Assembly: GCF_001659605.2 (NCBI RefSeq) | Contig: NC_035161.2 | Coordinates: 62,001-126,000, forward strand | Direction of reading: 5' to 3' | Length of the DNA stretch: 64,000 nt | Source: Manihot esculenta | Lineage: Eukaryota; Streptophyta; Magnoliopsida; Malpighiales; Euphorbiaceae | In this document: positions 21,250-32,241 of the stretch, piece after piece | How positions within the stretch are numbered: position 1 is the stretch's first letter | Layout of the letters: each line of letters opens with the position of its first letter | Made by a program: the position numbers and the translations under genes | The notes under the pieces: model-generated | What the model saw: only the letters and a program-made list of their open reading frames with translations | Database searches by the model: none | Told to the model about the DNA's origin: nothing

Positions 21250-23005
21250 TGACTTGCGGTTGTCGAAGCCGGTCAAAAATAACCTTTCCGGTTACCAACA
21301 ATTTTACAACTGCAGATAGTGGTAAAGGATTGAATCCATAGAGAATTGAATACTTATCTATTTTTCCCAACAAGATCAAGAGAATCAACTGAAAGCACAA
21401 CTGAAAGCAAGTATCTGAAAGCAGAATAAAAGTAAAGTGCAATAAAGTAAAAAAGGGGGGGTTTTGAGATTGATTTGACTAACAACTATTGAAAGCAATT
21501 AAATCAGCAAGTAATTAAAATAAAAGAGAAAATCAATATGAGAAAAGTCTAGTTGAAGAGATGGATCCACTTTGGTTGTTTGGATTAATCATTGAAACTT
21601 ATGTTCTCTTGATTGATTCAATAGATTAGTTATGGAGATGGAAAACGCTTCTCACCACCATGTCTCTCCTTATGATTAAATCAATTAGGGAACGTCCTCT
21701 AATCAATTACTAATTAACAAATTGCCAAGGAACGTCCTTGGGCCTTAGGCATCAAAACAATTGTCAATTGCATGAAGAAAGAGAGAGATCCAACCCTAGC
21801 TATTCAAACGCATGAGATGTTGCTAGATCATACAATTCCTTAGTTTTTACACCAAGTGTTCTTAGGTTAGAATGTTTCCAGCTATTACGGACTAAAAAAT
21901 ATCCCAACTAACAATCAATTAACTTTGCAATCAAGAATCAAGTGGCTAATTTGATTAAAACAACAAAGCAATCATGGATTCAAACACACTATTGCATGAA
22001 TATTGAACTAATCAAAGAGAAATAGTTTATGTTCAGATCTCACAATCCATAAAACAACCTTAGTTTCAACCAATCTTCAACTAGAATTAAGGGTTCAGCC
22101 ACTCATGGCTGAACCAAAATAGAAAATAGAAGAAGAGAGCATGAGATGAAGAACCGGCGGTGGAGGAAGGCTTGGGCGATCGACGGCCGAACCTTGGAGG
22201 AGTGGGGGGCTGTCCAAAAACTGTCTCCTCCTGCCTTCTTGAAGCCTTTTAATATGTCTTCAGAGGCTGCCTAGGGTGTCTTGGCAGTCCATGAGTCTTT
22301 TAGGGGCTGCCCAAAATGCCCTTAGTCCAATATGTGCCTTCTATGTGCATGTGTGAAGGGAAAAACGTGGAGCTTGTCTTCAATTGCAAGGGATGGGCTC
22401 TTTGGTCTTTTACTTGCTGCCCAAGGTCTTCAAGATGCTGCCCAAGTGTGTTCAAGTTGCTGCCTAAGGTGCCTCTTCACATTCCCTTGCCGCCCATTCA
22501 CAATTAAGGAAGGTGGAGCCTCCTTTTGCAATTTGAATTTTGAATGTGCAAGGCATAAAGTGGAAAACATGTGATCTTTGGATTTGGCTTCCTTAATAAG
22601 CTGGATCTTGAAATCCAAAATCTGAATATGAAGCTTGGAGATTTGAATTTCAAAATACTTTCCTCATTTGGCTCTCCATATATGGCAGCTTGAGATATGG
22701 CTTCTTGAATAAGGAAAAGGCTACTTGGAGATTTGAAATTTGAATTTCAAATTGCCTTGGCTGAATGTTTTTTCCATATTTACCACTTTCCTTATTTAGA
22801 ACTTTCCTTATTTAGCTTGACTTGATTTCAACTTGGCAGGCTTGCTCCCTTTTGCTCCAAATAAGGCAGTTTTAAGGGGATTTTCTCCAAAATGTCCTTT
22901 TACACCGATTTCTGCAAAACAATGTCAAGAGCACTAAATTAAGCAGAAATCATGTAAATAATCATCAATAATATCAAGATAAAAAGGACTAAAATATGCT
23001 CTATC
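21250..23005 (-). repeat. 5' LTR of Athila element D
   Basis: Plus-strand text runs TGACTTGCGG...GCTCTATCA; the minus strand therefore begins TGATAGAGC. Length 1,756 bp. The segment 21420-22080 is similar to 36661-37290, and the end 22900-23005 to 47990-48089, which shows that D2 is a second copy of the same LTR family. Confidence 0.85.
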
Positions 23006-24458
23006 AATAGCCCAGATGAGAGTGATACTCGTGTTTCTGGAGCAGGTGGCTTAGAAACAACATGAGGACCCAGAGTTAGTGAAAATTGCCAGGACTGTTC
23101 AGTCAGGCAAGAATGAAGAGTTCAGATTTGACAGTAAGGGGATCCTCCGCTATGGGAATAGACTATGTGTACCAGATGACGTGAGTCTGAAAGGTGATAT
23201 TATGAGGGAAGCTCATAATGCCATATACAGTGTCCACCCTAGAGCCACTAAGATGTATCAAGATTTGAAGAGAGTTTATTGGTGGCCAGCCATGAAGAGA
23301 GAAGTGGCACAATTCGTGTCCGCCTGCGAAGTATGTCAGAGGGTGAAGTTGGAACATCAGAAGCCGGCTAGAATGCTTAACCCACTACCGATTCCAGAGT
23401 GGAAATGGGAGAATATAGTTATGGATTTTATGGTGGGGTTACCGGCAACGTCCAACAGATTAGACTCCATATGGGTGATTGTGGACAGACTAACCAAATC
23501 TGCTCACTTCATCCCTGTCAGGAGTAGCTATTCTGTGGAAAAATTGGTGCAGGTGTTTGTTGATGAAGTGGTCAGGTTGCATGGGGCTCCTGTTTCAATA
23601 GTGTCAGATAGAGGACCCCAGTTCACCTCCAGGTTTTGGCGGAGTCTGCAGAGTGCTATGGGTACCAGGTTGGATTTTAGCACTGCTTTCCACCCACAGA
23701 CTGATGGACAGTCAGAGAGGACCATCCAGACAATTGAAAATATGCTCAGAATGTGTGTGCTAGATTTTGGCGGTTCTTGGAGGCAACATCTACCTTTGGT
23801 GGAGTTTGCCTACAATAACAGCTATCATGCTAGCATAGGGATGGCTCCATATGAAGCTTTGTATGGAAGGAAGTGCAGGTCACCTGTCTGCTGGGAGAAA
23901 GTTGGAGAAAGGGCCTTAGCAGGGCCTGAGCTAGTAGAGATCACTAGCAGGGTAGTACCCATCATCAGAGAAAGGATTAGAACTACGGTGAGTAGGCAAA
24001 AGAGTTATACAGATGTCCATAGGAAGCAAGTAGAGTTTCAGGAGGGAGATTTGGTGTTGCTCAAGGTGTCTCCTATGAAAAGGGTGATTCGTTTTGGGAA
24101 GAAAGGTAAACTAGCTCCACAGTACATCGGACCCTTTGAGATCCTGCAAAAGGTTGGGAATGTATCGTACAAGCTGGACTTACCTGCTTCAATGGAAAGA
24201 ATCCATCCGGTTTTCCATGTTTTCATGTTATGAAAGTTCGTGTCAGATCCGGACAAGGTTCTTAGTGAGCCTAATGTGGAGATCCTAGGAGATCTCACCT
24301 ATGTTGAGCAGCCAGTGTGGATCCTTGACATACAGATCAGAAAGTTGAGGAACAAGGAAATCCCGATGGTGAAAGTCCTTTGGAATCACCATAATGTAGA
24401 AGAGTGTACCTGGGAGACACGGGAGTCTATGCTCCAGCAATACCCTCATCTCTTTTAA
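23006..24458 (+). pseudogene. Element H pol: RNase H end, integrase, chromodomain
   Basis: Plus-strand remnant of a Tekay polyprotein that starts abruptly where Athila D is inserted. It contains the integrase zinc region (CEVCQRVK near 23330), a core with [10 protein letters not shown] (near 23605) and DGQSERT (near 23705), and a C-terminal chromodomain (about 24290-24458, [11 protein letters not shown]...WETRESM). Stops: TAG 23052-23054 and TGA 24231-24233; normal end TAA 24456-24458. Between the stops 384 residues stay open. The 5' half of H lies left of D, outside the window. Confidence 0.92.
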
Positions 24459-24508
24459 GGTTAGTATTTATGTGTTTTATGTGTTTATGTGTGTTATGCT
24501 TGTTTGTT

Positions 24509-24545
24509 GAACATTCGGGGATGAATATTTTTAAGGGGGGGAGAA
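24509..24545 (+). promoter_or_regulatory. Decayed hairpin plus polypurine tract of H
   Basis: GAACATTCG, 4 nt, TGAATATTT: the right arm has lost complementarity compared with B, G and F. The polypurine tract AAGGGGGGGAGAA ends directly before the LTR start at 24546. Confidence 0.8.
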
Positions 24546-24678
24546 TGTAATACCGGGCTAGACTCCGGCATCGGAATTCCTATTTTCCGGTGGAATCTCG
24601 GATGTCAAAAACCTCTAAAAGGGTAAAATATGTTTTTCTAAAATGTTTTCATGTTTTTTAAGGTTTTAAGTAAGAAAG

Positions 24679-26968
24679 TGTAATACCCGGCTAGACTCCG
24701 GTATCGGAATTCCTACCATCCGGTGGAATCTCGGATGTCGGAGACCTCTAGAAGGGTAAAACCATGTTTTCATAAAATGTTTTAATGTGTTTTATGGTTT
24801 TAAGCAAGATGGAAATGAGTTTTTGCATGAAAACAACCTTGGAGGAAAACCTAGGTTCGGCCGCCGAACCTCAAGTTCGGCCGCCGAACATGCAGGCATT
24901 TTGGGTGTGCCTTAGGCCCCCGAAGGCATAAGTGAGGGAAGTCCAGGTTTGGCCGCCGAACCTCAGGTTCGGCCGCCAGACATGGCATGCATGCGGAGGC
25001 ACGTTCGGCCCCCGAACGTGGCCTGGCCAGCCACTATAAAAGGGTCCCTTAGCCGAAATGGGTGAGCTTTTCTCCCCATTTTCGGCCAAGGTGAGCTCTC
25101 CGCCGTCCCTCACCAATCTTTGAGTTCTTCCTTCAAATCTTTCACGATTTTCACAAGTTTTCATCTTATTTTGAAGATTTTCAAGTTTTGAGCAAATTTT
25201 GAGCTTGGAGACCCAAGGAAGTTGAAAAACTCCCATCTCCAAGATTAGGTCGTCTCTCTCTCGATCTTCAAGAGGTAAGAGCCGATCTTAAGCTCATTGT
25301 ATGTTTTAAGTAAGTTTTATGAAGATCTATGGGGTAGAATGCATGTTTAGCTTATGGTTAGGTTTATGGGTTTAATATGTGTTTATGAACAATGTGGCTT
25401 GCAAATGCATGTTTGATGTGTTGTAGATGGGGTTTTAGATAGTTTGAAGCCCCTAGAAGCTTGTATGCTTGTGTATGTGTGTTGTAGAATAGGTTTATGC
25501 ATGTTTGGATGGTTTGGGAGGCGTTTATGCATAGAAGAGCTGAGTTTCTGCCATTCTGGGAGAAACCAGGTTCGGCAGCCGAAGGAACTTTCGGCCGCCG
25601 AACATGCTTGTGGAAGCAGCCTTCGGCTGCCGAAGCTTGCCCCCGAAAGGAGACTTTCGTCTCTGTCTGGGAGTTTCGGCCGCCGAAAGTGCCGCCAAAC
25701 ATGCATGAGTTTCGCCTCTGTCTGGGAGTTTCAGCCGCCGAAGGTGCCGCCGAACCTGCCTGACTTTCGGCTCTGGAGGGACTTTCGGCCGCCGAGCCTG
25801 CCGCCGAAAGTGCCCTGTCCAGCCCTCTTTTGCATGATTTTCTATGATTATTTCATGATGTTCTAGGGGGTTTTTGGGGGATATTTTTAGAGTTATGTTC
25901 TAGTTGTTTGGTCCCTCATTTGAGTCCACCTGTGTAGGTTCGGACCCAAGGAACCGAGGACCCCAGCAGTGAGTTCAGCTGCTTCTGAGTCAGTAGAGCT
26001 TCAGCCAGAGGTGAGTGGAATAACTCTTATGCTTTTAAATAAATAAACCAGTTTTAGCATGATTCACGCATCATGAATGCCATGAGATATAATAGGGTGC
26101 TTGCATTAGAACTCACGAATATGTTGCATTGCATAATATGTTGATGATGCGGATGAATGTTGAATGATCCTTTAGTCCTCATATGTTATGATATGATGAT
26201 GATACGGTATGGAAGACCAGTGAGGCCCATTCTACGCCCCTGGCATAGTTGGAATGTTATGTTATGCTATGTTATGATTATGTAAGAGAAAGACCACTGA
26301 GGCCCATTCTACGCCCCTGGCACAATTGGACCATGTAGAGGACTATTGGTGACAAATTCATCCTTGATGTGATTAGCTGTGATGTGATGCATTTCATGTT
26401 ATCATATGTTTTAAATGTTTTATTATTCTGCTCACTGGGCTCTTATAGCTCACCCCTCTCCCTTAACCCCCAGGCTTGCAGGTACAGGGTAGACCAGGAG
26501 GTCAGCAAGAGTAATGAAGTCTTGTGTATGTAATAGCTAGAATGTGGACATGACAAATTGTATAATGATGTAGAGTTGTGAATAGTTATGTAATGTAATG
26601 ACATTGAGGATTAGAGATTGTGCTTGACCCTATGTATATGGTATCCCTTTTAATACATGATCCTAGATGTTTTGTAATGCTTATGTAAACCAACTCAACA
26701 CATGTTATGCCACCCATTGGGGGCATTGATGAGGTCCCACAGAGGGGCCAATGTTTATGATTACGTTTATGTTTAGTGCATGCACAGGTTGAGTTTGGTG
26801 TATGAGAGAATGAATGAAAGAAAACTTTTATTTTTTTATGTATGTTGTTGATCATGTATGGGATTAATCAGGTTCACAGGATGCATGTTAGGCTTGCTAC
26901 GGGTCCCGTCGGCCTTAAGCCGACCTGGATCCTAGCGCCAGTAGCGGTCCGATTTTCGGGTCGTTACA
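24679..26968 (+). repeat. 5' LTR of element G
   Basis: Runs TGTAATACCC...GGTCGTTACA. TATAAAAG lies at 25035. GCC-motif clusters are at 24855-24990 and 25570-25810. Two units of the CCCATTCTACGCCCCTGGCA minisatellite lie at about 26215-26325. Confidence 0.96.
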
Positions 26969-26971
26969 GAA

Positions 26972-26989
26972 TGGTATCAGAGCCCTAGG
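26972..26989 (+). other. Primer binding site, tRNA-iMet type (G)
   Basis: TGGTATCAGAGCCCTAGG, three bases after the LTR end. Confidence 0.9.
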
Positions 26990-27229
26990 TTCATATGGTC
27001 GGACCTAGAGTGTCGGGCTCATAGATGTTATAGAAGGTCAAGCACAATAGGAAGATCATGTCCACTAGGATAGGATGTTGAGTCCTATCTTGTATGATGA
27101 TGTGAAATGCCATGATTATATGCATGTGCATTAATGATATGTGATGTATGTGATGAGGGTTCATGTGTGCCCACATGAACCATATGATGCTAATGTTTGC
27201 TTGTTATGTGCTGCCTTTCAGAAAACAGG

Positions 27230-29271
27230 ATGAGAGGAACTCGTCGATCTGCACGAGTGACTGGAGTGCCACCTGAGGATGAGGGCACGAGCGCCCGTCC
27301 TCCTACATTGCCTAGGGCAATGTCTAGTAGGTCTAACAGAGAAAGAGCAGTAAGAGACCCTAGAAGGTCTCTGGATCTGGGTAGGAGCAGATCAGTGAGG
27401 GGAACAGTTCAGGGAGGAATGTTAGAAGACATGGGGGATGATATGGATGTAGAGCAGAGGAGGGATGGCAGTCTGGGAGTTAGCATGTCAGAAGAGGGAA
27501 TGGGAGAGTCCCAAGGAGGCACTCAGGCCTCGGGATTTGTTCAGCCACCCCACTACCCACACTTCTCACAAAATCCCGGGTATTCGATGGGAGGTACATC
27601 GGATTACCCTAGCTTCACCCCTTATCCCACACAGATGCCATACCCACCCTACTACCCACCATATTCACAATACCCAATGTATCCACCCCCACCTTACTAT
27701 CCAAATCCAGCAAACCCTACCTCAGAAAATGTTGCACCACCTCCACCACCTACAGAACCAGCAGCCCCAGTTACTCAACCTTCTAGACCTAGCTCAGCCA
27801 GTGGGAGCAAGGTCAAGATGACCGACTACATGAAATTGGGTGCTCCTCAGTATGAAAAAGGGGATGACCCATTTGTGTATCTTGAAAGGGTTAAGGTGAT
27901 CACATATGAGATTGGGGCTGATGACAGTAGAGCCATTCAAATGGCTGGGTTCACGCTTAAGTGCAAGAAGGCACGAGAGTGGTTCAAGAATTATGTGAAC
28001 CCGAGAGTGGACAGCATGTCTTGGGAAGAGTTTGCAAACGAGTTTGCAGGTTGGGCTTTCCCAGATAGTTCAAGGGAGCTGAAGATGATAGAGTTTGAGC
28101 AGTTGAGGCAGACTGATGAGATGAGTGTAGAGGAGTTCACAGACAGATTCTTGGGAGCTGTTGCCATTTGCAGGGCAAAATCTTGACTCGGACCAGAAAA
28201 GGTCAAGGAGGTATATCATGAAACTCCACTCCAGATATTCCTCCTTGATCCAGTCAGCAGATAGGGAGAGCTTCCATGCCATAGTTGATATGGCCCAGAA
28301 AATGGAGGCCAGTGCCATCGTTCAGGGGACAGTTAAGCAGTCAGTGGCACAACCTTCTGGTTCTAAGACCCCAGGCTCTTCTTCTTTTAGTGCAGCAGCT
28401 TCAGGTAGCAAGAGGTGGAGCAGTACCACCAAGAAGTCGAAGAAGAACAAGTTTTGGAACAAAGTCAAGTCCAGTCTGGGACTAGGGAGTGGCTCGAGCT
28501 CTGGTGCGGATAATGCAGTTTGTGCAAAGTGTAGTAGGCCACACAAGGGAGTTTGCCGGGCTAGGACAGCAGCGTGCTTCAGATGCGGGCAAGAGGGACA
28601 CATGGCTCGGGAGTGTCCTAGGGCAGCTTTTGGAGCACAGTCTCAGCAGACAGCTTCTGGCAGTGTGGCTCAGCCAGCAGCTCCAGCCACGACTCAGGCC
28701 AGTGGCAGAGGTAGAGGGAGAGGAGCAGCCTCTTCTTCAGTGGGTTTCAGAGGTGAAGGTCCATCAGCTCCAGCACGGATCTTCACAATGACTCAACAGG
28801 AGGCAGATGCATCTAACACCGTGGTGGTAGGTAACTTAGTCATTGGTTGTTCAGATGTGTATGCCTCCTCTCTGGGTCAGTGGACCCAAGTGTGATCCAT
28901 CAGTGGCAGAGTTAGCCTGCCAGTGCAGTCCAGTCTTTGTTGAGGGAAGATGCCTTTCCGCCGACCTTGTGGTTCTAGACTTGACAGATTTTGACGTCAT
29001 TCTAGGGATGGACTGGTTATCTACCCATGGTGCCACCTTGGACTGCAGGGACAAGGTAGTCAGGTTCAGAAGTCAGGATGGGTCAGAGGTTGTCTTCAGG
29101 GGAGACAGGAGGGGTACACCTAGAGGTCTGATATCAGCTCTTCAGGCTCGTAGGTTGCTTAGGAAGGGATGTCAGGGGTATTTGGCTCATGTGAGAGAGC
29201 TTAGCAGTCAGGTTAGAGAGCCCGCCTCGGTGCCAGTGGTTAGAGAGTTTCTAGACGTCTTCCCAAACTAG
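27230..29271 (+). pseudogene. Element G gag and protease (broken)
   Basis: Gag starts at ATG 27230 ([12 protein letters not shown]) and is open to about 28155, where one extra G shifts the frame. The text continues from 28161 through the zinc knuckle [14 protein letters not shown] (about 28577-28620) to about 28865. There roughly 80 bp are missing relative to B, F and I. The missing piece holds the protease catalytic run DPGAS and shifts the frame again. The downstream protease half (28870-29268) is followed by TAG 29269-29271. This copy cannot make an active protease from its own RNA. Confidence 0.9.
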
Positions 29272-32133
29272 CTGCCAGGTTTACCACCTGCTAGGGAGAT
29301 AGAGTTCGAGATAGAATTGATGCCTGGAACCCGACCGATCTCTATCCCTCCCTACAGGATGGCTCCAGCTGAGTTGAAGGAATTGAAAGAACAGTTGCAA
29401 GAGCTGGTAGAAAAGGGCTTCATCCGACCGAGCACCTCACCTTGGGGTGCACCAGTTTTGTTTGTGAGAAAGAAGGATGGATCCCTTAGGCTTTGTATCG
29501 ACTACAGGCAGTTGAACAAAGTCACTACCAAGAATAAGTACCTGTTGCCTAGGATCGACGATCTATTTGACCAGCTAGCCGGAGCAGGTTGTTTCTCCAA
29601 AATAGATCTGAGATCGGGGTACCATCAGCTAAGGATAAGGGAGGAGGATGTGCCGAAGACAGCCTTCAGGACCATATATGGGCATTTTGAGTTCCTTGTA
29701 ATGCCGTTCGGGTTAACCAACGCCCCTGCAGCATTCATGGATCTCATGAACAGAGTGTTTAGTCAATACTCGAATCACTTTGTTATTGTCTTCATAGATG
29801 ATATCTTAGTGTATTCCAGGAATGCAGAGGAGCATGCCCATCATCTGCGGTTGGTTTTGCAGACCTTGAGGGAACATGGCTTGTATGCCAAGTTCTCTAA
29901 GTGTGAGCTCTGGTTGAGGAGCATCTCTTTCTTGGGGCATGTGGTGTCAGAAAATGGAATAGAGGTGGACCCCAAGAAGGTAGAAGCTGTGGCTAACTGG
30001 CCTAGACCCACTTCAGTGACAGAGATCAAGAGTTTCTTGGGTTTGGCAGGTTACTACAGGAGGTTCGTCCAGGACTTCTCAAAAGTTGCAGCTCCTCTGA
30101 CCAGGTTAACCAGGAAGAATCAAAAGTTTGTGTGGACCGACCAGTGCGAAGAGAGTTTTGAAGAGCTTAAGAAGAGGTTGACTTCAGCACTAGTGTTAGC
30201 TCTGCCATCTAGTGATGAAGACTTTACAGTCTTTTGCAATACGTCCCGTGTGGGACTGGGTTGTGTACTAATGCAGAATGAGAGGGTGATTGCTTATGCT
30301 TCTAGACAGCTGAAGAAGCACGAGTTGAATTACCCCACGCATGACCTAGAGATGGCAGCAGTAATCTTTGCACTCAAGATGTGGAGGCACTACCTCTATG
30401 GGGTAAAATGTGAGATCTTTACAGATCATAAGAGCCTGCAGTACATCCTGAGTCAAAGAGATTTGAATTTGAGACAGAGGAGATGGGTAGAGCTGCTGAG
30501 TGACTATGATTGCAAGATTCAGTATCATCCGGGTAAGGCGAATGTCGTGGCGGACGCCCTAAGCCAGAAGTCACTAGGCAGTCTATCCCACATCACGGCA
30601 GAGAGGAGACCAGTGGTGAAGGAGTTTTACAAGCTCATTGATGAAGGTCTACAGTTGGAGTTGTCTGGTACAGGTGCTTTAGTGGCCCAGATGAGAGTGA
30701 CACCTGTGTTTCTGGAGCAGGTGGCTCAAAAACAGCATGAGGACCCAGAGTTAGAGAAGATTGCCAGGACTGTTCAGTCAGGCAAGGACAATGAGTTCAG
30801 ATTTGACAGTAAGGGGATCCTCCGCTATGGGAGTCGATTGTGTGTACCAGATGACATAAGGCTAAAAGGAGACATTATGAGGGAGGCTCATAATGCAAGA
30901 TACAACGTTCACCCCGGAGCCACCAAGATGTATCAAGATCTGAAGAAGGTTTATTGGTGGCCAGCGATGAAGAAAGAAGTGGCACAGTTTGTGTCAGCCT
31001 GCGAAGTGTGTCAGAGGGTGAAGCTGGAACATCAGAAGTCGGCTGGAATGCTTAACCCGCTACCTATTCCAGAGTGGAAATGGGAGAATATAGCTATGGA
31101 CTTCGTAGTGGGGTTACCGGTGGCGTCCAACAGATTGGACTCCATATGGGTGATTGTGGACAGACTCACCAAATCTGCTCACTTCATCCCTGTCAAGAGT
31201 GGCTATTCTGTGGACAAGTTGGCGCATGTGTATGTTGATGAGTTCGTCAGGCTGCATGGGGTTCCTGTTTCAATAGTGTCTGATAGAGGGCCCCAGTTCA
31301 CCTCCAGGTTTTGGCGGAGTTTGCAGAATGCCATGGGTACTAGGTTGGATTTCAGTACTGCCTTCCACCCCCAGACTGATGGACAGTCAGAAAGGACCAT
31401 CCAGACTATCGAGGATATGCTCAGAATGTGTGTGCTGGACTTTGGCGGTTCTTGGAGGCAGCATCTACCTTTGGTGGAGTTTGCCTACAATAACAGCCAT
31501 CATGCTAGCATCGGGATGGCTCCATATGAAGCTTTGTACGGAAGGAAGTGCAGGTCACCTGTTTGCTGGGAGGAAGTTGGAGAGAAGGCCTTGGCAGGGC
31601 CTGAGCTAGTTGAGATTACCAGTAGGGTGGTACCCATAATCAGAGAAAGGATCAAGACTGCTGCAAGCAGACAGAAGAGTTATGCAGACATCCGCAGACG
31701 GCAAGTAGAGTTTCAGGAGGGGGATCTGGAATTGCTCAAGGTGTCTCCAATGAAAGGAGTGGTTCGGTTCGGAAGGAAAGGTAAACTGGCTCCACGGTAC
31801 ATCGGACCCTTTGAAGTCTTGCAAAAGATTAGGAATGTGTCATACAAGCTGGATTTACCTGCTTCAATGGAAAGAATCCATCCGGTTTTCCATGTTTCCA
31901 TGTTGAGAAAGTTCGTGTCAGATCCGGGCAAGGTTCTTAGTGAGCCTGATGTGGAGATCCAAGAAGATCTCACTTATGTTGAACAGCCAGTACGGATCAT
32001 AGACACCCAGATCAGAAAGCTAAGAAACAAGGAAATCCCGATGGTGAAAGTCCTTTGGAACCACCACAATATGGAAGAATGCACTTGGGAGACACGGGAG
32101 TCCATGCTCCAGCAATATCCTTATCTTTTCTGA
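29272..32133 (+). CDS. Element G pol: RT, RNase H, integrase, chromodomain (open)
   Basis: An uninterrupted frame of about 950 codons. RT fingers [27 protein letters not shown] are at about 29440-29520, the catalytic FIDDILVYS near 29795, RNase [14 protein letters not shown] near 30240, integrase zinc region (CEVCQRVK near 31005) and core with [18 protein letters not shown] and DGQSERT (31095-31400). The chromodomain [20 protein letters not shown]...WETRESM ends at TGA 32131-32133. Two oddities: the RNase H motif reads CNTSRVGLG instead of CDASRVGLG, so its first acidic residue is lost, and the RT YRQLN and polymerase boxes are otherwise intact. The frame would normally be part of gag-pol. 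As a separate unit it has no dedicated start, the first ATG being at 29317. Confidence 0.85.
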   Translation: MPGLPPAREIEFEIELMPGTRPISIPPYRMAPAELKELKEQLQELVEKGFIRPSTSPWGAPVLFVRKKDGSLRLCIDYRQLNKVTTKNKYLLPRIDDLFDQLAGAGCFSKIDLRSGYHQLRIREEDVPKTAFRTIYGHFEFLVMPFGLTNAPAAFMDLMNRVFSQYSNHFVIVFIDDILVYSRNAEEHAHHLRLVLQTLREHGLYAKFSKCELWLRSISFLGHVVSENGIEVDPKKVEAVANWPRPTSVTEIKSFLGLAGYYRRFVQDFSKVAAPLTRLTRKNQKFVWTDQCEESFEELKKRLTSALVLALPSSDEDFTVFCNTSRVGLGCVLMQNERVIAYASRQLKKHELNYPTHDLEMAAVIFALKMWRHYLYGVKCEIFTDHKSLQYILSQRDLNLRQRRWVELLSDYDCKIQYHPGKANVVADALSQKSLGSLSHITAERRPVVKEFYKLIDEGLQLELSGTGALVAQMRVTPVFLEQVAQKQHEDPELEKIARTVQSGKDNEFRFDSKGILRYGSRLCVPDDIRLKGDIMREAHNARYNVHPGATKMYQDLKKVYWWPAMKKEVAQFVSACEVCQRVKLEHQKSAGMLNPLPIPEWKWENIAMDFVVGLPVASNRLDSIWVIVDRLTKSAHFIPVKSGYSVDKLAHVYVDEFVRLHGVPVSIVSDRGPQFTSRFWRSLQNAMGTRLDFSTAFHPQTDGQSERTIQTIEDMLRMCVLDFGGSWRQHLPLVEFAYNNSHHASIGMAPYEALYGRKCRSPVCWEEVGEKALAGPELVEITSRVVPIIRERIKTAASRQKSYADIRRRQVEFQEGDLELLKVSPMKGVVRFGRKGKLAPRYIGPFEVLQKIRNVSYKLDLPASMERIHPVFHVSMLRKFVSDPGKVLSEPDVEIQEDLTYVEQPVRIIDTQIRKLRNKEIPMVKVLWNHHNMEECTWETRESMLQQYPYLF

Positions 32134-32204
32134 GGTTAGTTCCTTGTGAGTTTTATGTGTTTTAGGTGTATGATATGTTGTATGCCTTGCATGTGCTAGT
32201 TGAG

Positions 32205-32241
32205 GAACATTCGGGGACGAATGTTCTTAAGGGGGGGAGAA
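32205..32241 (+). promoter_or_regulatory. Hairpin plus polypurine tract of G
   Basis: GAACATTCG, GGGA, CGAATGTTC (perfect 9-bp stem, 32205-32226), then AAGGGGGGGAGAA up to 32241. Confidence 0.85.

Larger units (their letters stand above)
17135..23005 (-). mobile_element. Athila-type Ty3 retrotransposon D, 5' part
   Basis: Minus-strand element with its 5' LTR at 21250-23005, an Asp-tRNA-type primer site, then gag and protease running left to 17135, where Tekay A is inserted just before the RT. The LTR begins (minus) TGATAGAGC, typical of Athila. It is inserted in element H's pol: the next bases, ATAGC (23006-23010), continue H's coding text. The left half of D, including RT, integrase and 3' LTR, is beyond the window. 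The gag also carries a hAT MITE. Confidence 0.88.

Noticed and set aside
28161..28895. A separate gene for a CCHC zinc-finger protein
   Set aside because: It is the second half of G's gag after a one-base frameshift.
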